50,392 nt of DNA from an uncultured Coriobacteriaceae bacterium (lineage in GTDB: Bacteria > Actinomycetota > Coriobacteriia > Coriobacteriales > Atopobiaceae). This document shows positions 1 through 9,212 of this stretch, piece by piece. The position numbers and the translations under genes were made by a program. Position 1 is the first letter of the stretch; the number at the start of each line of letters is the position of its first letter. The notes below the pieces were generated by a model. That model saw only the letters and a program-made list of their open reading frames with translations, was not told the origin of the DNA and searched no databases. Location of the stretch: assembly GCA_902797175.1 (NCBI GenBank), contig CADBRX010000114.1:1-50392 (forward strand). The letters are read 5' to 3'.

Positions 1-195
1 AAGGTCATGGAGATCGACCTTGACCGTCGTCGCATCTCCCTGTCCATGAAGGCCGCTGCCGAGACGCTGGGCGTCGAGGTCGAGGTCAAGCCTATGGACA
101 AGCCCGAGGGCGAGGACGAGGCTGAGGTTGCAACCGAGGCCGAGGTCGAGACCGAGGCCGTCGAGGAGGCTCCTGCCGAGGAGACCGCCGAGTAA
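1..195 (+). CDS. rpsA: S1-domain protein, probably 30S ribosomal protein S1 (3' end only)
   Basis: Only the last 64 codons are inside the window; the reading frame is already open at base 1. The visible start, KVMEIDLDRRRISLSMK, is the typical last strand of an S1 RNA-binding domain. After it comes a long acidic tail of Glu, Ala and Val ending in EETAE, a common ending of actinobacterial ribosomal protein S1. S1 binds mRNA and helps load it on the 30S subunit. A perfect GC-rich hairpin follows at 226-247. Because only one S1 motif is visible, another S1-domain protein cannot be fully excluded. Confidence 0.75.
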   Translation, partial: KVMEIDLDRRRISLSMKAAAETLGVEVEVKPMDKPEGEDEAEVATEAEVETEAVEEAPAEETAE

Positions 196-225
196 CAGCC
201 GGCCATCGTCACAAGTTGGTATGTT

Positions 226-247
226 GGGGCCACCTTCGGGTGGCCCC
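226..247 (+). terminator. Hairpin terminator-like element after rpsA
   Basis: A 9-bp perfect stem, GGGGCCACC with GGTGGCCCC, is closed by a UUCG tetraloop, a very stable loop. It lies 30 bases after the rpsA-like stop and before the pcp ribosome binding site. There is no strong U-run after it (TCTGGTAA), so it may be a weak terminator or an mRNA-end stabiliser rather than a full stop. Confidence 0.6.
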
Positions 248-271
248 TCTGGTAAGCGGGGGAGAGGACGC

Positions 272-886
272 ATGCGCGTCGAAGGTCCGATTCTGGTCAC
301 GGGATTTGAGCCCTTTGGGGGAGAGGTGACCAACGCCTCGTGGGAGGCGGTGTGCCTGCTGCCCGACGTCATCGCGGGCCGTCGCGTCGAGCGTCGTCTC
401 CTTCCCGTGGAGTTTGGCCGCTCGGGAGACCTTCTCTGCGCCGAGATGGAGCGCCTGCGGCCCGCCGCGGTCATCGCCGTGGGCGAGGCGGGCGGCCGCG
501 CCCACGTGAGCGTCGAGCGCATCGCGGTGAACCTCATGCAGGCGCGCATGGCGGACAACGCCGGAGCTTCCCCGCAAGGCGAGCCCGTGATTCCCGACGG
601 TCCGGACGCCCTCTTCGCGACGCTTCCTGTCGATGCCTGCGTCGAGGCCGCGCGCGCCGCAGGCGTTCCCACCGACGCCTCCGAGACGGCGGGGCTCTAT
701 GTGTGCAACCAGCTGATGTATCGCCTTCTCTTTGCCGTCCGCCGATCGGGACAGACGCTGCCCGCGGGCTTCGTGCACGTTCCCTACGGAGCCAGACAGG
801 TGCTCGAACGCAGGGAAATGCCCTTCGTGCCTGCGGAGTATTCGGCGCGCGCCCTTGCCGCCATCGCGGCTGCCGCCCTTTGTTAA
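272..886 (+). CDS. pcp: Pyroglutamyl-peptidase I (pyrrolidone-carboxylate peptidase)
   Basis: The 204-residue product matches the usual length of this cysteine peptidase, which removes N-terminal pyroglutamate from peptides in the cytoplasm. The N-terminus MRVEGPILVTGFEPFGG is the family hallmark. The catalytic triad is visible: Glu82 in VSVERIAVN, Cys145 in GLYVCNQLMY and His169 in GFVHVPY. The ATG at 272 is chosen because GGAGAGG lies just upstream (261-267) and the hallmark begins there, although the frame is open further upstream. It precedes an oligopeptide transporter, which fits a role in using imported peptides. Confidence 0.95.
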   Translation: MRVEGPILVTGFEPFGGEVTNASWEAVCLLPDVIAGRRVERRLLPVEFGRSGDLLCAEMERLRPAAVIAVGEAGGRAHVSVERIAVNLMQARMADNAGASPQGEPVIPDGPDALFATLPVDACVEAARAAGVPTDASETAGLYVCNQLMYRLLFAVRRSGQTLPAGFVHVPYGARQVLERREMPFVPAEYSARALAAIAAAALC

Positions 887-1038
887 AGGGTCATTATTAT
901 CTCGCTCGCTTAATTGAAATAGCAATCATCTTGTCCGAACATGTCCTCATGCTCTGGGCGTATTCTGTGCTTTTGCTTCAAAGGGAGAGTGGGGCACGCA
1001 CCCAGGAAATCGCAATGACAGAGAAAGGTAAGGCAAGT

Positions 1039-2676
1039 ATGAGTGAGAACATCAGCCGTCGTAGCTTTGTGAAGGCGTCCGCCCTTGCGGGCACGTCTGC
1101 CATGCTCGCCGCGTGTGGCGGCAACAGTGGCGGCTCTGCGGGTGGCGACGGTGCCGCCAAGAAGGCGCTGTACTTCGGCCAGTCGAACCCCAAGGAGGGC
1201 CTCGACATGCAGAAGTCGACCAACTCGGGCGAGTCCGCCATCGCCGACTCCATCGTCGAGTCCCCGCTGCGCTGGACCGAGGACAACGTGCTCGTGACCA
1301 CGTTCCTCACCGAGATCCCCACCTTCGAGGCAGATGGCGTCACCCTTCCCTGCGAGATCAAGGAGGGCGTCAAGTTCCACGACGGCACCCCTCTGACCGC
1401 CGCCGACGTCAAGTACTCCTTCGAGCGCATGTTCACCCCCGCCACCGCCGCAAAGTCCACCTACATGTACGACATGCTGGCTGGTGCCCAGGAGATGCTC
1501 GCGGGCGAGAGGGACAACCTCGACGAGGGCATCACCATCGAGGACGACCGCCACTTCACCTTCCACCTTGCCGCCCCGATGGTCACCTTCGTCAACAACC
1601 TCGGCATCTCCTATGCCCACATCTTCCCGAAGGACGCCTGCGAGGCCGCAGGCGACCAGTGGGGCCTGGGCCTCAACATGATCGGCACCGGCAAGTACAA
1701 GCTCTCCGAGAACGACGACACCACCGAGGTCGTCCTCGTCAAGAACGAGGAGTACTACGACGGCGAGCCTGCGCTTGACGAGGTCCACTACGTCTTCTAC
1801 GACGACAACTCCACCAAGCTCAACGCCTTCGTCGCCGGCGAGATCGACTGGTGCGACCTCGACGCCTCCCTTCTGGAGGAGTACTCCAAGAACGCCGAGA
1901 CCGCTGACAAGGTCGTCCTGTACGACACGTTGGGCGTCATGTTCATCGCGCTGAACAACTCCTCCGAGAACCTCAAGGATGCCCGCGTGCGTCAGGCCCT
2001 CTCCATGGCCATCAACCGTGAGGAGATCCTCACCAACATCATGGGCGGCGCCGGCAAGGTCGCCTCTGGTTGGCTGTGCCCCATGACCCCGGGCTGGGAC
2101 AAGGACGCCCCCGACCTGCCCTACGACCCCGATGGCGCCAGGGCGCTCCTCGCCGAGGCCGGCGTCACCAACCTCACCCTCAAGTGCGAGACCCGCTCCG
2201 CTGGCTCCTACGTCGACATCATGACGGCCGTGCAGGGCATGTGGAAGGAGATCGGCGTAACGCTTGACGTCCAGGGCGTCGACTCCGGCGTCTGGTCCGA
2301 TGACCGTGCTGCCGGCAACATCGAGGTTGACTGCCTTGGCTGGTTCCCCCTGTACGCGGACGCCGACAACCACCTGTACACCTACTTTGCGCACACCTCC
2401 TCCGACACCAAGTCGGTCTACTACCACAACGACGAGTTTGACGCTCTGGTCGACCAGGCCCGCGTCGAGCTTGATGCCGACAAGCGTGCCGACCTGTACA
2501 AGCAGGCCGAGGACATCGCCATCCGCCGCGACATGGCGTGCATCCCCCTGTGGTGGCCCAAGCGCTCCTTCGTGGCGCAGCCCTACGTGGTCAACCCCAA
2601 GGTCGGCAACCTGATCTACCACATGATCGACGTCGACGTCGATCCGACCCACGAGGCCTACCCGAAGGACCGCTAA
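1039..2676 (+). CDS. Oligopeptide/dipeptide ABC transporter substrate-binding lipoprotein (SBP_bac_5)
   Basis: The product is a 545-residue extracytoplasmic binding protein that captures peptides for the permease encoded next door. The N-terminus has a twin-arginine motif (SRRSFVK) followed by a hydrophobic stretch and a lipobox (LAAC), so it is probably exported folded by Tat and lipid-anchored. SBP_bac_5 signatures follow: FHDGTPLTAADVKYSFERM, the region around NMIGTGKYKL, and LKDARVRQALSMAINREEI. ATG 1039 has AAAGGTAAGG upstream; an in-frame ATG at 1015 is also possible and would add eight residues. It is the first gene of a five-gene transporter set. Peptide is the most likely ligand, but this family also binds nickel and other small molecules. 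Confidence 0.9.
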   Translation: MSENISRRSFVKASALAGTSAMLAACGGNSGGSAGGDGAAKKALYFGQSNPKEGLDMQKSTNSGESAIADSIVESPLRWTEDNVLVTTFLTEIPTFEADGVTLPCEIKEGVKFHDGTPLTAADVKYSFERMFTPATAAKSTYMYDMLAGAQEMLAGERDNLDEGITIEDDRHFTFHLAAPMVTFVNNLGISYAHIFPKDACEAAGDQWGLGLNMIGTGKYKLSENDDTTEVVLVKNEEYYDGEPALDEVHYVFYDDNSTKLNAFVAGEIDWCDLDASLLEEYSKNAETADKVVLYDTLGVMFIALNNSSENLKDARVRQALSMAINREEILTNIMGGAGKVASGWLCPMTPGWDKDAPDLPYDPDGARALLAEAGVTNLTLKCETRSAGSYVDIMTAVQGMWKEIGVTLDVQGVDSGVWSDDRAAGNIEVDCLGWFPLYADADNHLYTYFAHTSSDTKSVYYHNDEFDALVDQARVELDADKRADLYKQAEDIAIRRDMACIPLWWPKRSFVAQPYVVNPKVGNLIYHMIDVDVDPTHEAYPKDR

Positions 2677-2722
2677 TCGGCCTTTCTGCCTGCATCTGCG
2701 CAGGCTAACGAAGCTGTGAGGA

Positions 2723-2760
2723 GCGGCGTCCCGGTCAGTCCAAGCGGTCCGGGGCGCCGC
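2723..2760 (+). terminator. Stable hairpin 1 between binding protein and permease genes
   Basis: Bases 2723-2734 pair with 2749-2760 to give a 12-bp GC-rich stem with one G·U pair and a 14-base loop. There is no U-run. Such hairpins between the binding-protein gene and permease genes often reduce read-through and protect the 3' end of the upstream message, giving more binding protein than permease. That role is inferred from position. Confidence 0.6.
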
Positions 2761-2807
2761 CCACATAAGGTCATTTGGGCAGACGTCACCGAATGTCCTT
2801 ATGTGGG
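2760..2807 (+). promoter_or_regulatory. Long inverted repeat (hairpin 2) upstream of dppB
   Basis: CCCACATAAGGTCATT (2760-2775) is complementary to AATGTCCTTATGTGGG (2792-2807) with a single mismatch and a 16-base loop. It directly abuts hairpin 1 and ends 55 bases before the permease start. It could be a second attenuator/stabiliser or an operator; the sequence alone does not decide. Confidence 0.6.
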
Positions 2808-2861
2808 CGAACGCGCGCGCATGCCCCGTGCGGGCGCTTGTGTGACAAGGAAGGGGATGCG

Positions 2862-3797
2862 ATGAGGGACTACCTGATCAAACGAACAATCGAGGCGCTG
2901 GGGGTGATCCTTGCCATCGCCGCCATCACGTTCTTCGTGCTGAACATCGTCCCCGGCGACCCGGTGCGCGTCATGCTCGGCGAGATGGCGGACGAGGCCA
3001 CCGTCCAGCAGGTGCGCCACACCATGGGCCTCGACCGACCCGTTCTGGAGCAGTTCCTGGGCTGGCTCTCCAAGATGCTCCAGGGAGACCTGGGCACCTC
3101 CTACACCCAGCGCAAGCCCGTCATTGACATCATGGGCAACTCGTTCCAGTACACCGCGCGCCTGGCGGGGTGGGCCTACCTCTTTGCCCTGGCGCTGGGG
3201 CTCTTCATGGGCGTCGTCGCCGCGGTCAACCACGGCCGCTTCCTCGACCGCTTCCTCATGACGCTTGCCGTCGCAGGCATCTCGGCTCCCGCCTTCTGGG
3301 TTGCCGTCATCCTTCAGATCGTCTTTGCGCTCAACCTCAAGTGGTTCCCGCTCGCCGGCGTCAAGAAGGCGTGGGCGTTCTTCCTGCCCACTATCGCGCT
3401 GGGCGTGCGCTACGCGGCGTCCATCGCCCGCGTGACGCGCACGTCGATGCTCGAGGTCCTGAGCCAGGACTACATGCGCACGGCCGAGGCAAAGGGACTT
3501 GCGCGCTGGACCGTCATCTTGGGCCATGGCTTCCGCAACGCCCTCATTCCCATCATCACCATCGCGGGTACCCAGCTGGGAGACATCTTCACGGGCTCGA
3601 TCCTCATCGAGACCATCTTTGCCATCCCGGGCATGGGCTCGATGCTGCTCACGGCCATCAACCAGCGTGACCTGCCGCTCATTGAGGGCGGCGTCATGTA
3701 CATCGCTGCCATCTGCGTCATCGTGTACCTCGTTGTGGACATCCTGTATGCGGTGGTTGACCCACGCATCCGTCTTGGAGGGGAGGTGTCGGAGTAA
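2862..3797 (+). CDS. dppB: Oligopeptide ABC transporter permease, DppB/OppB type
   Basis: This 311-residue integral membrane subunit begins MRDYLIKRTIEALGVILAI, the standard first helix of DppB-type permeases, and carries NIVPGDPVRVMLG and MGLDRPVLEQFLGWL. The EAA loop that contacts the ATPase is seen in DYMRTAEAKGL, followed by HGFRNALIPIIT. ATG 2862 has AAGGAAGGGG upstream; the open frame before it is not conserved family sequence. It starts 185 bases after the binding-protein gene, behind two hairpins, and its stop overlaps the next start (TAATG), indicating translational coupling. Confidence 0.93.
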   Translation: MRDYLIKRTIEALGVILAIAAITFFVLNIVPGDPVRVMLGEMADEATVQQVRHTMGLDRPVLEQFLGWLSKMLQGDLGTSYTQRKPVIDIMGNSFQYTARLAGWAYLFALALGLFMGVVAAVNHGRFLDRFLMTLAVAGISAPAFWVAVILQIVFALNLKWFPLAGVKKAWAFFLPTIALGVRYAASIARVTRTSMLEVLSQDYMRTAEAKGLARWTVILGHGFRNALIPIITIAGTQLGDIFTGSILIETIFAIPGMGSMLLTAINQRDLPLIEGGVMYIAAICVIVYLVVDILYAVVDPRIRLGGEVSE

Positions 3798-4762
3798 TGG
3801 CGTTGCTTACCCCTGACTCCAAGGACGCCAAGCAGGTCGAGGCCGAGCGCGTCGCATCTGACGCCGCCGAGGCACTGACCGCGGAGCGCCTGTCCGCGCA
3901 GAAGGGCGGCAAGCGCCGTGCCCAGAGCTACTGGGCTGTCTCGTGGAACATCTTCAAGAAGAACAAGCTCGGCATGTTCTGCCTGGCTGTGGTCATACTG
4001 CTCGTCCTCATCGCGCTCTTCGCCCCGCTCCTGGCGCCGTATGACCCCTACGCGCAGGAGCTGTCCAACCGCTACCAGGCACCCGGCGGGGCGCATCTCT
4101 TTGGCACCGACGAGTTTGGCCGCGACCTGCTCTCGCGCATGATCTATGGTTGCCGCGTGTCGCTTTCGGTCGGCGTCGTCTCGCAGGCCATCGCGCTCGT
4201 GATCGGCTTCCTGGCGGGCGTGTGCGCCGGATACTTTGGCGGCCGCGTCGACTCGGTCATCTCCTTCATCATCCAGGTCTTCTCGAGCTTCCCGTTTTTG
4301 CTCTTCGCCATCGTCGTGATGTTCGTGCTGGGACCAGGCCTCATCAACCTCTACGTGGCGCTGGGCCTGCTCATGTGGACGGGCACGGCGCGTCTCGTAC
4401 GAGGTGACGTGATGCGCCTCAAGGGCTCCGAATACATCCAGAGCTGCATCCTGTCGGGCGGCAGCAGCTGGCGCGTCATCATCAAGCACCTCCTGCCCAA
4501 CTGCGTGTCCACACTCATCGTGACCTCTACGCTGGGCATCCCTAACGCCATCCTCTCCGAGGCGTCGCTTTCGTTCCTCGGCCTGGGCGTGCAGCCCCCC
4601 ATGGCGTCGTGGGGCCAGATGATCAGCGCGGCGCGCCAGGTCATCCAGTCCAACACCTATTACTCGGTCATCCCGGGTGTCGCCATCATCATCACGGTCA
4701 TGGCATTCAACCTGCTGGGCGATGCGCTCCGCGATGCCCTCGACCCCAAGATGCGCAGCTAA
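3797..4762 (+). CDS. dppC: Oligopeptide ABC transporter permease, DppC/OppC type
   Basis: The 321-residue second permease subunit has a cytoplasmic N-terminal extension of about 50 residues, longer than in many homologues. Then come the DppC-type elements: a membrane segment near 60-80, HLFGTDEFGRDLLSRMIYG, and GAHLFG-type substrate-path sequence. The EAA loop is SEYIQSCILSGGSSWRVIIKH, followed by ASLSFLGLGVQPP, a diagnostic OppC/DppC motif. The start overlaps the dppB stop by one base, with GGAGGGGAGG upstream. Confidence 0.93.
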   Translation: MALLTPDSKDAKQVEAERVASDAAEALTAERLSAQKGGKRRAQSYWAVSWNIFKKNKLGMFCLAVVILLVLIALFAPLLAPYDPYAQELSNRYQAPGGAHLFGTDEFGRDLLSRMIYGCRVSLSVGVVSQAIALVIGFLAGVCAGYFGGRVDSVISFIIQVFSSFPFLLFAIVVMFVLGPGLINLYVALGLLMWTGTARLVRGDVMRLKGSEYIQSCILSGGSSWRVIIKHLLPNCVSTLIVTSTLGIPNAILSEASLSFLGLGVQPPMASWGQMISAARQVIQSNTYYSVIPGVAIIITVMAFNLLGDALRDALDPKMRS

Positions 4763-4773
4763 GGAGGCGAGAG

Positions 4774-5843
<1,070 letters not shown>

Positions 5844-5844
<1 letters not shown>

Positions 5845-6875
5845 TGGCCAAGGAGAAGGAGCTGGGCGAGGTCATCCTCAAGGCGGAACACCTGACCAAG
5901 CGTTATCCCATCAAGAAGGGCCTCTTTGGCAAGGCCGAGAACTACGTGCATGCGCTCGAGGACGTGAGCTTCGAGGTACGTCGCGGCGAGACGTTTGCCA
6001 TCGTGGGCGAGTCGGGCTGCGGCAAGTCCACCACCGGCAAGTGCGTGCTTCGCCTTACCGAGCCCACGAGCGGCAAGGTCACCCTCGACGGGCAGGACTT
6101 CACGGCCCTCTCCGGCGCCGAGCTGACCGAGGCGCGCAAGAAGATGACGCTCATCTTCCAGGACCCGTACTCCTCGCTCAACCCGCGCATGACGGTGGCC
6201 GACATCATTGCCGAACCGCTTGACATCGCCCATACCTACAAGACGCGCGAGGAGCGCGACGCGCGTGTGGAGGAGATCATGGCGAAGGTCGGCCTCGACC
6301 TCGCCTACAAGTATCGCTACCCACACGAGTTCTCTGGCGGTCAGCGCCAGCGCATCGGCATTGCGCGTGCCATCGTGCTCGAGCCCGAGATCGTCATCTG
6401 TGACGAGCCGGTCTCCGCGCTCGACGTGTCGGTGCAGGCCAAGGTGATCAACCTGCTCGAGCAGCTGCAGCATGACTTGGGCCTCGCCTACATCTTCATC
6501 AGCCATGACCTGTCGGTGGTCAAGCACATATCTGACCGCATCATGGTCATGTACCTGGGGCACATGATGGAGCTGGCATCGGCAGACGAGCTCTTTGCCC
6601 ATCCGAGTCACCCCTATACCGAGGCGCTCCTGGGCGTGGTGCCGCGCATCACTCGCGAGAGGATCCAGGACAAGAGGATCCTGACGGGCGACGTCCCGAG
6701 CCCGGCCAACCCGCCTTCGGGCTGCTGCTTCCACACGCGTTGCGCCAACTGCATGAAGGTGTGCTCACAGCGTGCTCCCGAGGAGTTCGAGATCTCCCCT
6801 GGGCACGTGTGTGCCTGCCACCTGTACGACGAGAACCTTACCGAGGAGGAGCGCACCCCCGCACCGGAGGTGTGA
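5844..6875 (+). CDS. dppF: Oligopeptide ABC transporter ATP-binding protein, DppF/OppF type
   Basis: The 343-residue partner ATPase has Walker A GESGCGKS (55-62), signature FSGGQRQRIGIARA and Walker B VICDEPVSALD. The C-terminal oligopeptide extension contains GCCFHTRCANCMKVC, again Cys-rich. Its ATG overlaps the dppD stop by one base, so the two ATPases are translationally coupled. It is the last gene of the transporter operon; a long hairpin begins 26 bases after its stop. Confidence 0.93.
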
Positions 6876-6901
6876 CTTTCCTCTTTGTGACCCAGTCGAG
6901 T

Positions 6902-6976
6902 CCTCGCCATTCCTCTCCAGCTTAGCGCTCGCTGCGTTCGCTCGCTGCACGAAGTAGCTGGAGAAGAATGGCGAGG
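6902..6976. repeat. Long intergenic inverted repeat (21-bp arms), likely bidirectional terminator
   Basis: Arm 6902-6922 (CCTCGCCATTCCTCTCCAGC...) is complementary to 6956-6976 over 21 bases with one mismatch. The mismatch is C-A on the plus strand and a G·U pair on the minus strand. The loop is 33 bases, rich in GCTCGCTGCG-type sequence. It lies between the convergent genes dppF and the minus-strand binding-protein gene. It resembles the element at 46764-46831, which also sits between convergent genes. Confidence 0.7.
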
Positions 6977-7022
6977 TCTCTTCGGCTGAGAAGCTATTCC
7001 AGCAGTCCGTGCTGCTTCGTTC

Positions 7023-7311
7023 GGGACATTTGGGGCGTCCTCGAGCGAGGAAGTGTCCGAAGTGGCACCGCCGGGGACACTTGGGACGTTTTTGAGCCTG
7101 ACGGCGTCCCAACTGGCACGTGCCCGGGACGCTTGGGACGTGTTACAGCCTGACGGTGTCCCAACTGGCACACGCCGGGGACACTTGGGACGTGTTACAG
7201 CCTGACGGCGTCCCAACCCGCACGTGCCCGGGACACTTGGGACGTGTCTGAGGCGGGCGGAGTCCCAACCCGCACGTGCCCGGGACGTTTGGGACGTGTT
7301 TCCAGCCCCGG
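7023..7311. repeat. 52-bp tandem repeat array, about 5.5 copies
   Basis: GGGAC-starting units begin at 7023, 7074, 7126, 7178, 7230 and 7282, a period of 51 then 52 bases; the first copy is degenerate and the last is cut short near 7311. In the four best units TTGGGAC (7081, 7133, 7185, 7237) and GTCCCAA (7106, 7158, 7210, 7262) form an inverted repeat, so each could fold as a hairpin. GCACGTGCC-type sequence joins most units. A period not divisible by three argues against coding. There are no unique spacers, so it is not a CRISPR array. It separates two convergent transport genes. Confidence 0.85.
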
Positions 7312-7333
7312 AACCTGTGGCTGCTCCCCATGC

Positions 7334-7361
7334 AAAACGGCCCCAGCTTTTGCCGGGGCCG
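7334..7361 (-). terminator. Intrinsic terminator of the minus-strand binding-protein gene
   Basis: On the minus strand CGGCCCCGGC pairs with GCTGGGGCCG (one G·U) around an AAAA loop, followed by TTTTG. Stem positions are 7352-7361 with 7338-7347. It lies 32 bases after the stop of the solute-binding gene at 7393-9009 and has the classic stem plus U-run form. Confidence 0.85.
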
Positions 7362-7392
7362 CAGGCGTGCACAACAAATCTTGGCGGTTGCC

Positions 7393-9009
7393 TTATGCCT
7401 TCGTGACGTGCTTGAAGTGGAAGTCGACCAGCACCTCGAGACCGCTGAAGCCTTCGCGCAGGACGTAGGGGTTCTGCGGCCAGTCCACGGGGATGGTGCC
7501 AAAGTCGGTGCGCACGAGCAGGTTGTCGGCCTTGATGGTGTTCTCGGTGACCTCGGCCTCATCCATGGCGCTGCGGGCAGCCTGGACGTAGGCATCGAAC
7601 TCGGGGTTGTTGTAGAACGAGCTGCGCAGGGAGGCCTTGTCGCTCGTGAAGTAGGAGCCCATGTGCTCGACGCCCACGAAGGACAGCGTCGACCAGGTCA
7701 CGAGCGTGCAGACGAGGTTGCCCGCCGCACGGTCGTCACGCCACTGCTGCGGGTCCATGGTCTCGACCTTGCAGTCGACGCCGATCTCCTTCCATACGGC
7801 CTGGATGGCAACCATGACGTTCTCGTCCTGCGGACGGACCTTTGAGGTGAAGGAGATGGTGGGGCTGCCGGCCTCGACGAGGAGCTCCTTGGCGCGGTCG
7901 ACGTTGTATTCGAGGACGGTGCCGTTGGGGTCGGAGCCGGACTCCGAGGGCGGGATGAAGCCCGTGCAGGGGAGCGCGGCGCCGGACAGGATGGTGTCGC
8001 AGAGCTCCTGGCGGTTGATGGCGAGCGAGAGGGCCTCGCGCACCTTGATGTCCTGGAACTCGGGGCCGTTGAGGTTGAGGTTGAGGAACTGCGTGGCGGC
8101 GGGGGTGTAGTACACGAGGGCAGACGAGACCGCCTCGTCGTCCTTGTACTGCTCGAGCAGCGACGTGTCGACGAAGCAGAGGTCGATGTCGTCGTTCTGG
8201 AAGCTCATGACGCGCGAGCCGGCGTCGTCGATGTAGGTGATCTCGATGCGGTCGAGCGCCGGGCGTCCCTCGTGGTAGTCGTCAAAGGCGACCAGCACGC
8301 ACTCGGTGGAGTCGTCGTTGCTCTCGATCTTGAAGGGACCCGTGCCGATGAAGTTGGTGCCGATGCCCCAGTTGTCGCCGGCGGCCTCGCAGGCGGCGGC
8401 GGGATAGATGGAGGCATAGAACTGGCAGAGCATGCGGACGAAGGAGGAATAGACCTGCGTCAGCGTGATGGTGAAGTGAGTGTCGTCGGTGACGGTGAGG
8501 CCGGCGAGCTCGGTGGCCTTGTCGTCGATGATGTCCTGGGCGCCCACGATGTAGGTGTAGGAGTCGGTCTGGCTCTTGAGCTTGAAGAGGCGCTCGAAGG
8601 TGTACTTCACGTCGTTGGCCGTGAGCACGGTGCCATCGTGGAACTTGACGCCCTCCTTGAGCTCAAAGCTGTAGGTGAGACCATCCTCGGAGACCTCAGG
8701 CAGCTGGGTGAGCAGCAGCGGGAGGACCTCCTGCGTGTTGGGGTCGAGCGTCACGAGGGTGTCGCACACGTTCTCGGAGATGCCGATGGTGTTGGAGGTG
8801 AGCTGCGTGTCGACGTTGGCGCCAGGGTTAGACGTGCCAAAGCGCAGGACGGCCTCGTCGCCGCCCGCGTTCCCGCTTCCGCCACCGCAGGCCGCGAGGG
8901 GCATGGTGGCAGCGGCGACTGCCGCGCCAAGGGTGCCGCGCAAAAACGAACGGCGGGATAGCTCGGGAGAGAGTGCGTGGGCGAGCACGCCCATACGATT
9001 CTTGCTCAT
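7393..9009 (-). CDS. Second oligopeptide-type ABC substrate-binding lipoprotein (SBP_bac_5), orphan
   Basis: The 538-residue protein is a paralogue of the binding protein at 1039-2676. It shares a twin-arginine/lipoprotein N-terminus (SRRSFLRG, then PLAACGGG), FHDGTVLTANDVKYTFERLF, NFIGTGPFKI and IKVREALSLAINRQEL. ATG 9009 is preferred because GGAAAGGA precedes it; an upstream in-frame Met at 9036 lacks this. No permease or ATPase genes are adjacent on its strand, so it probably delivers another ligand to the neighbouring Dpp complex. It is transcribed alone, with its own terminator at 7334-7361. Confidence 0.9.
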   Translation of the reverse strand: MSKNRMGVLAHALSPELSRRSFLRGTLGAAVAAATMPLAACGGGSGNAGGDEAVLRFGTSNPGANVDTQLTSNTIGISENVCDTLVTLDPNTQEVLPLLLTQLPEVSEDGLTYSFELKEGVKFHDGTVLTANDVKYTFERLFKLKSQTDSYTYIVGAQDIIDDKATELAGLTVTDDTHFTITLTQVYSSFVRMLCQFYASIYPAAACEAAGDNWGIGTNFIGTGPFKIESNDDSTECVLVAFDDYHEGRPALDRIEITYIDDAGSRVMSFQNDDIDLCFVDTSLLEQYKDDEAVSSALVYYTPAATQFLNLNLNGPEFQDIKVREALSLAINRQELCDTILSGAALPCTGFIPPSESGSDPNGTVLEYNVDRAKELLVEAGSPTISFTSKVRPQDENVMVAIQAVWKEIGVDCKVETMDPQQWRDDRAAGNLVCTLVTWSTLSFVGVEHMGSYFTSDKASLRSSFYNNPEFDAYVQAARSAMDEAEVTENTIKADNLLVRTDFGTIPVDWPQNPYVLREGFSGLEVLVDFHFKHVTKA

Positions 9010-9212
9010 GGTCTGTCCTTTCCGTAGGTTACGCACCTGTTGGTTAGACGATACGTTAAAGATGCGGCTATATACAAGTGCTGTAGTTGGGATTTAACGA
9101 ATGACGCCCCTCTCTGTAGTTTTGGAGCGGAAATGTGCTCGCATCAAGGGTGCGTCACAATGGTGGGGCACACACGTTGAGCGAGGCAGCGTCTCGCAGG
9201 GAGGAGACGATC

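Noticed and set aside
887-1038. A promoter before the oligopeptide-binding gene
   Set aside because: TTGAAA, TTGTCC and TATTCT hexamers occur but none pair at a 16-18 base spacing.
7023-7311. A CRISPR array or a repeat-protein gene
   Set aside because: Units adjoin each other without unique spacers, and the 52-base period breaks any reading frame between units. No cas genes are nearby.
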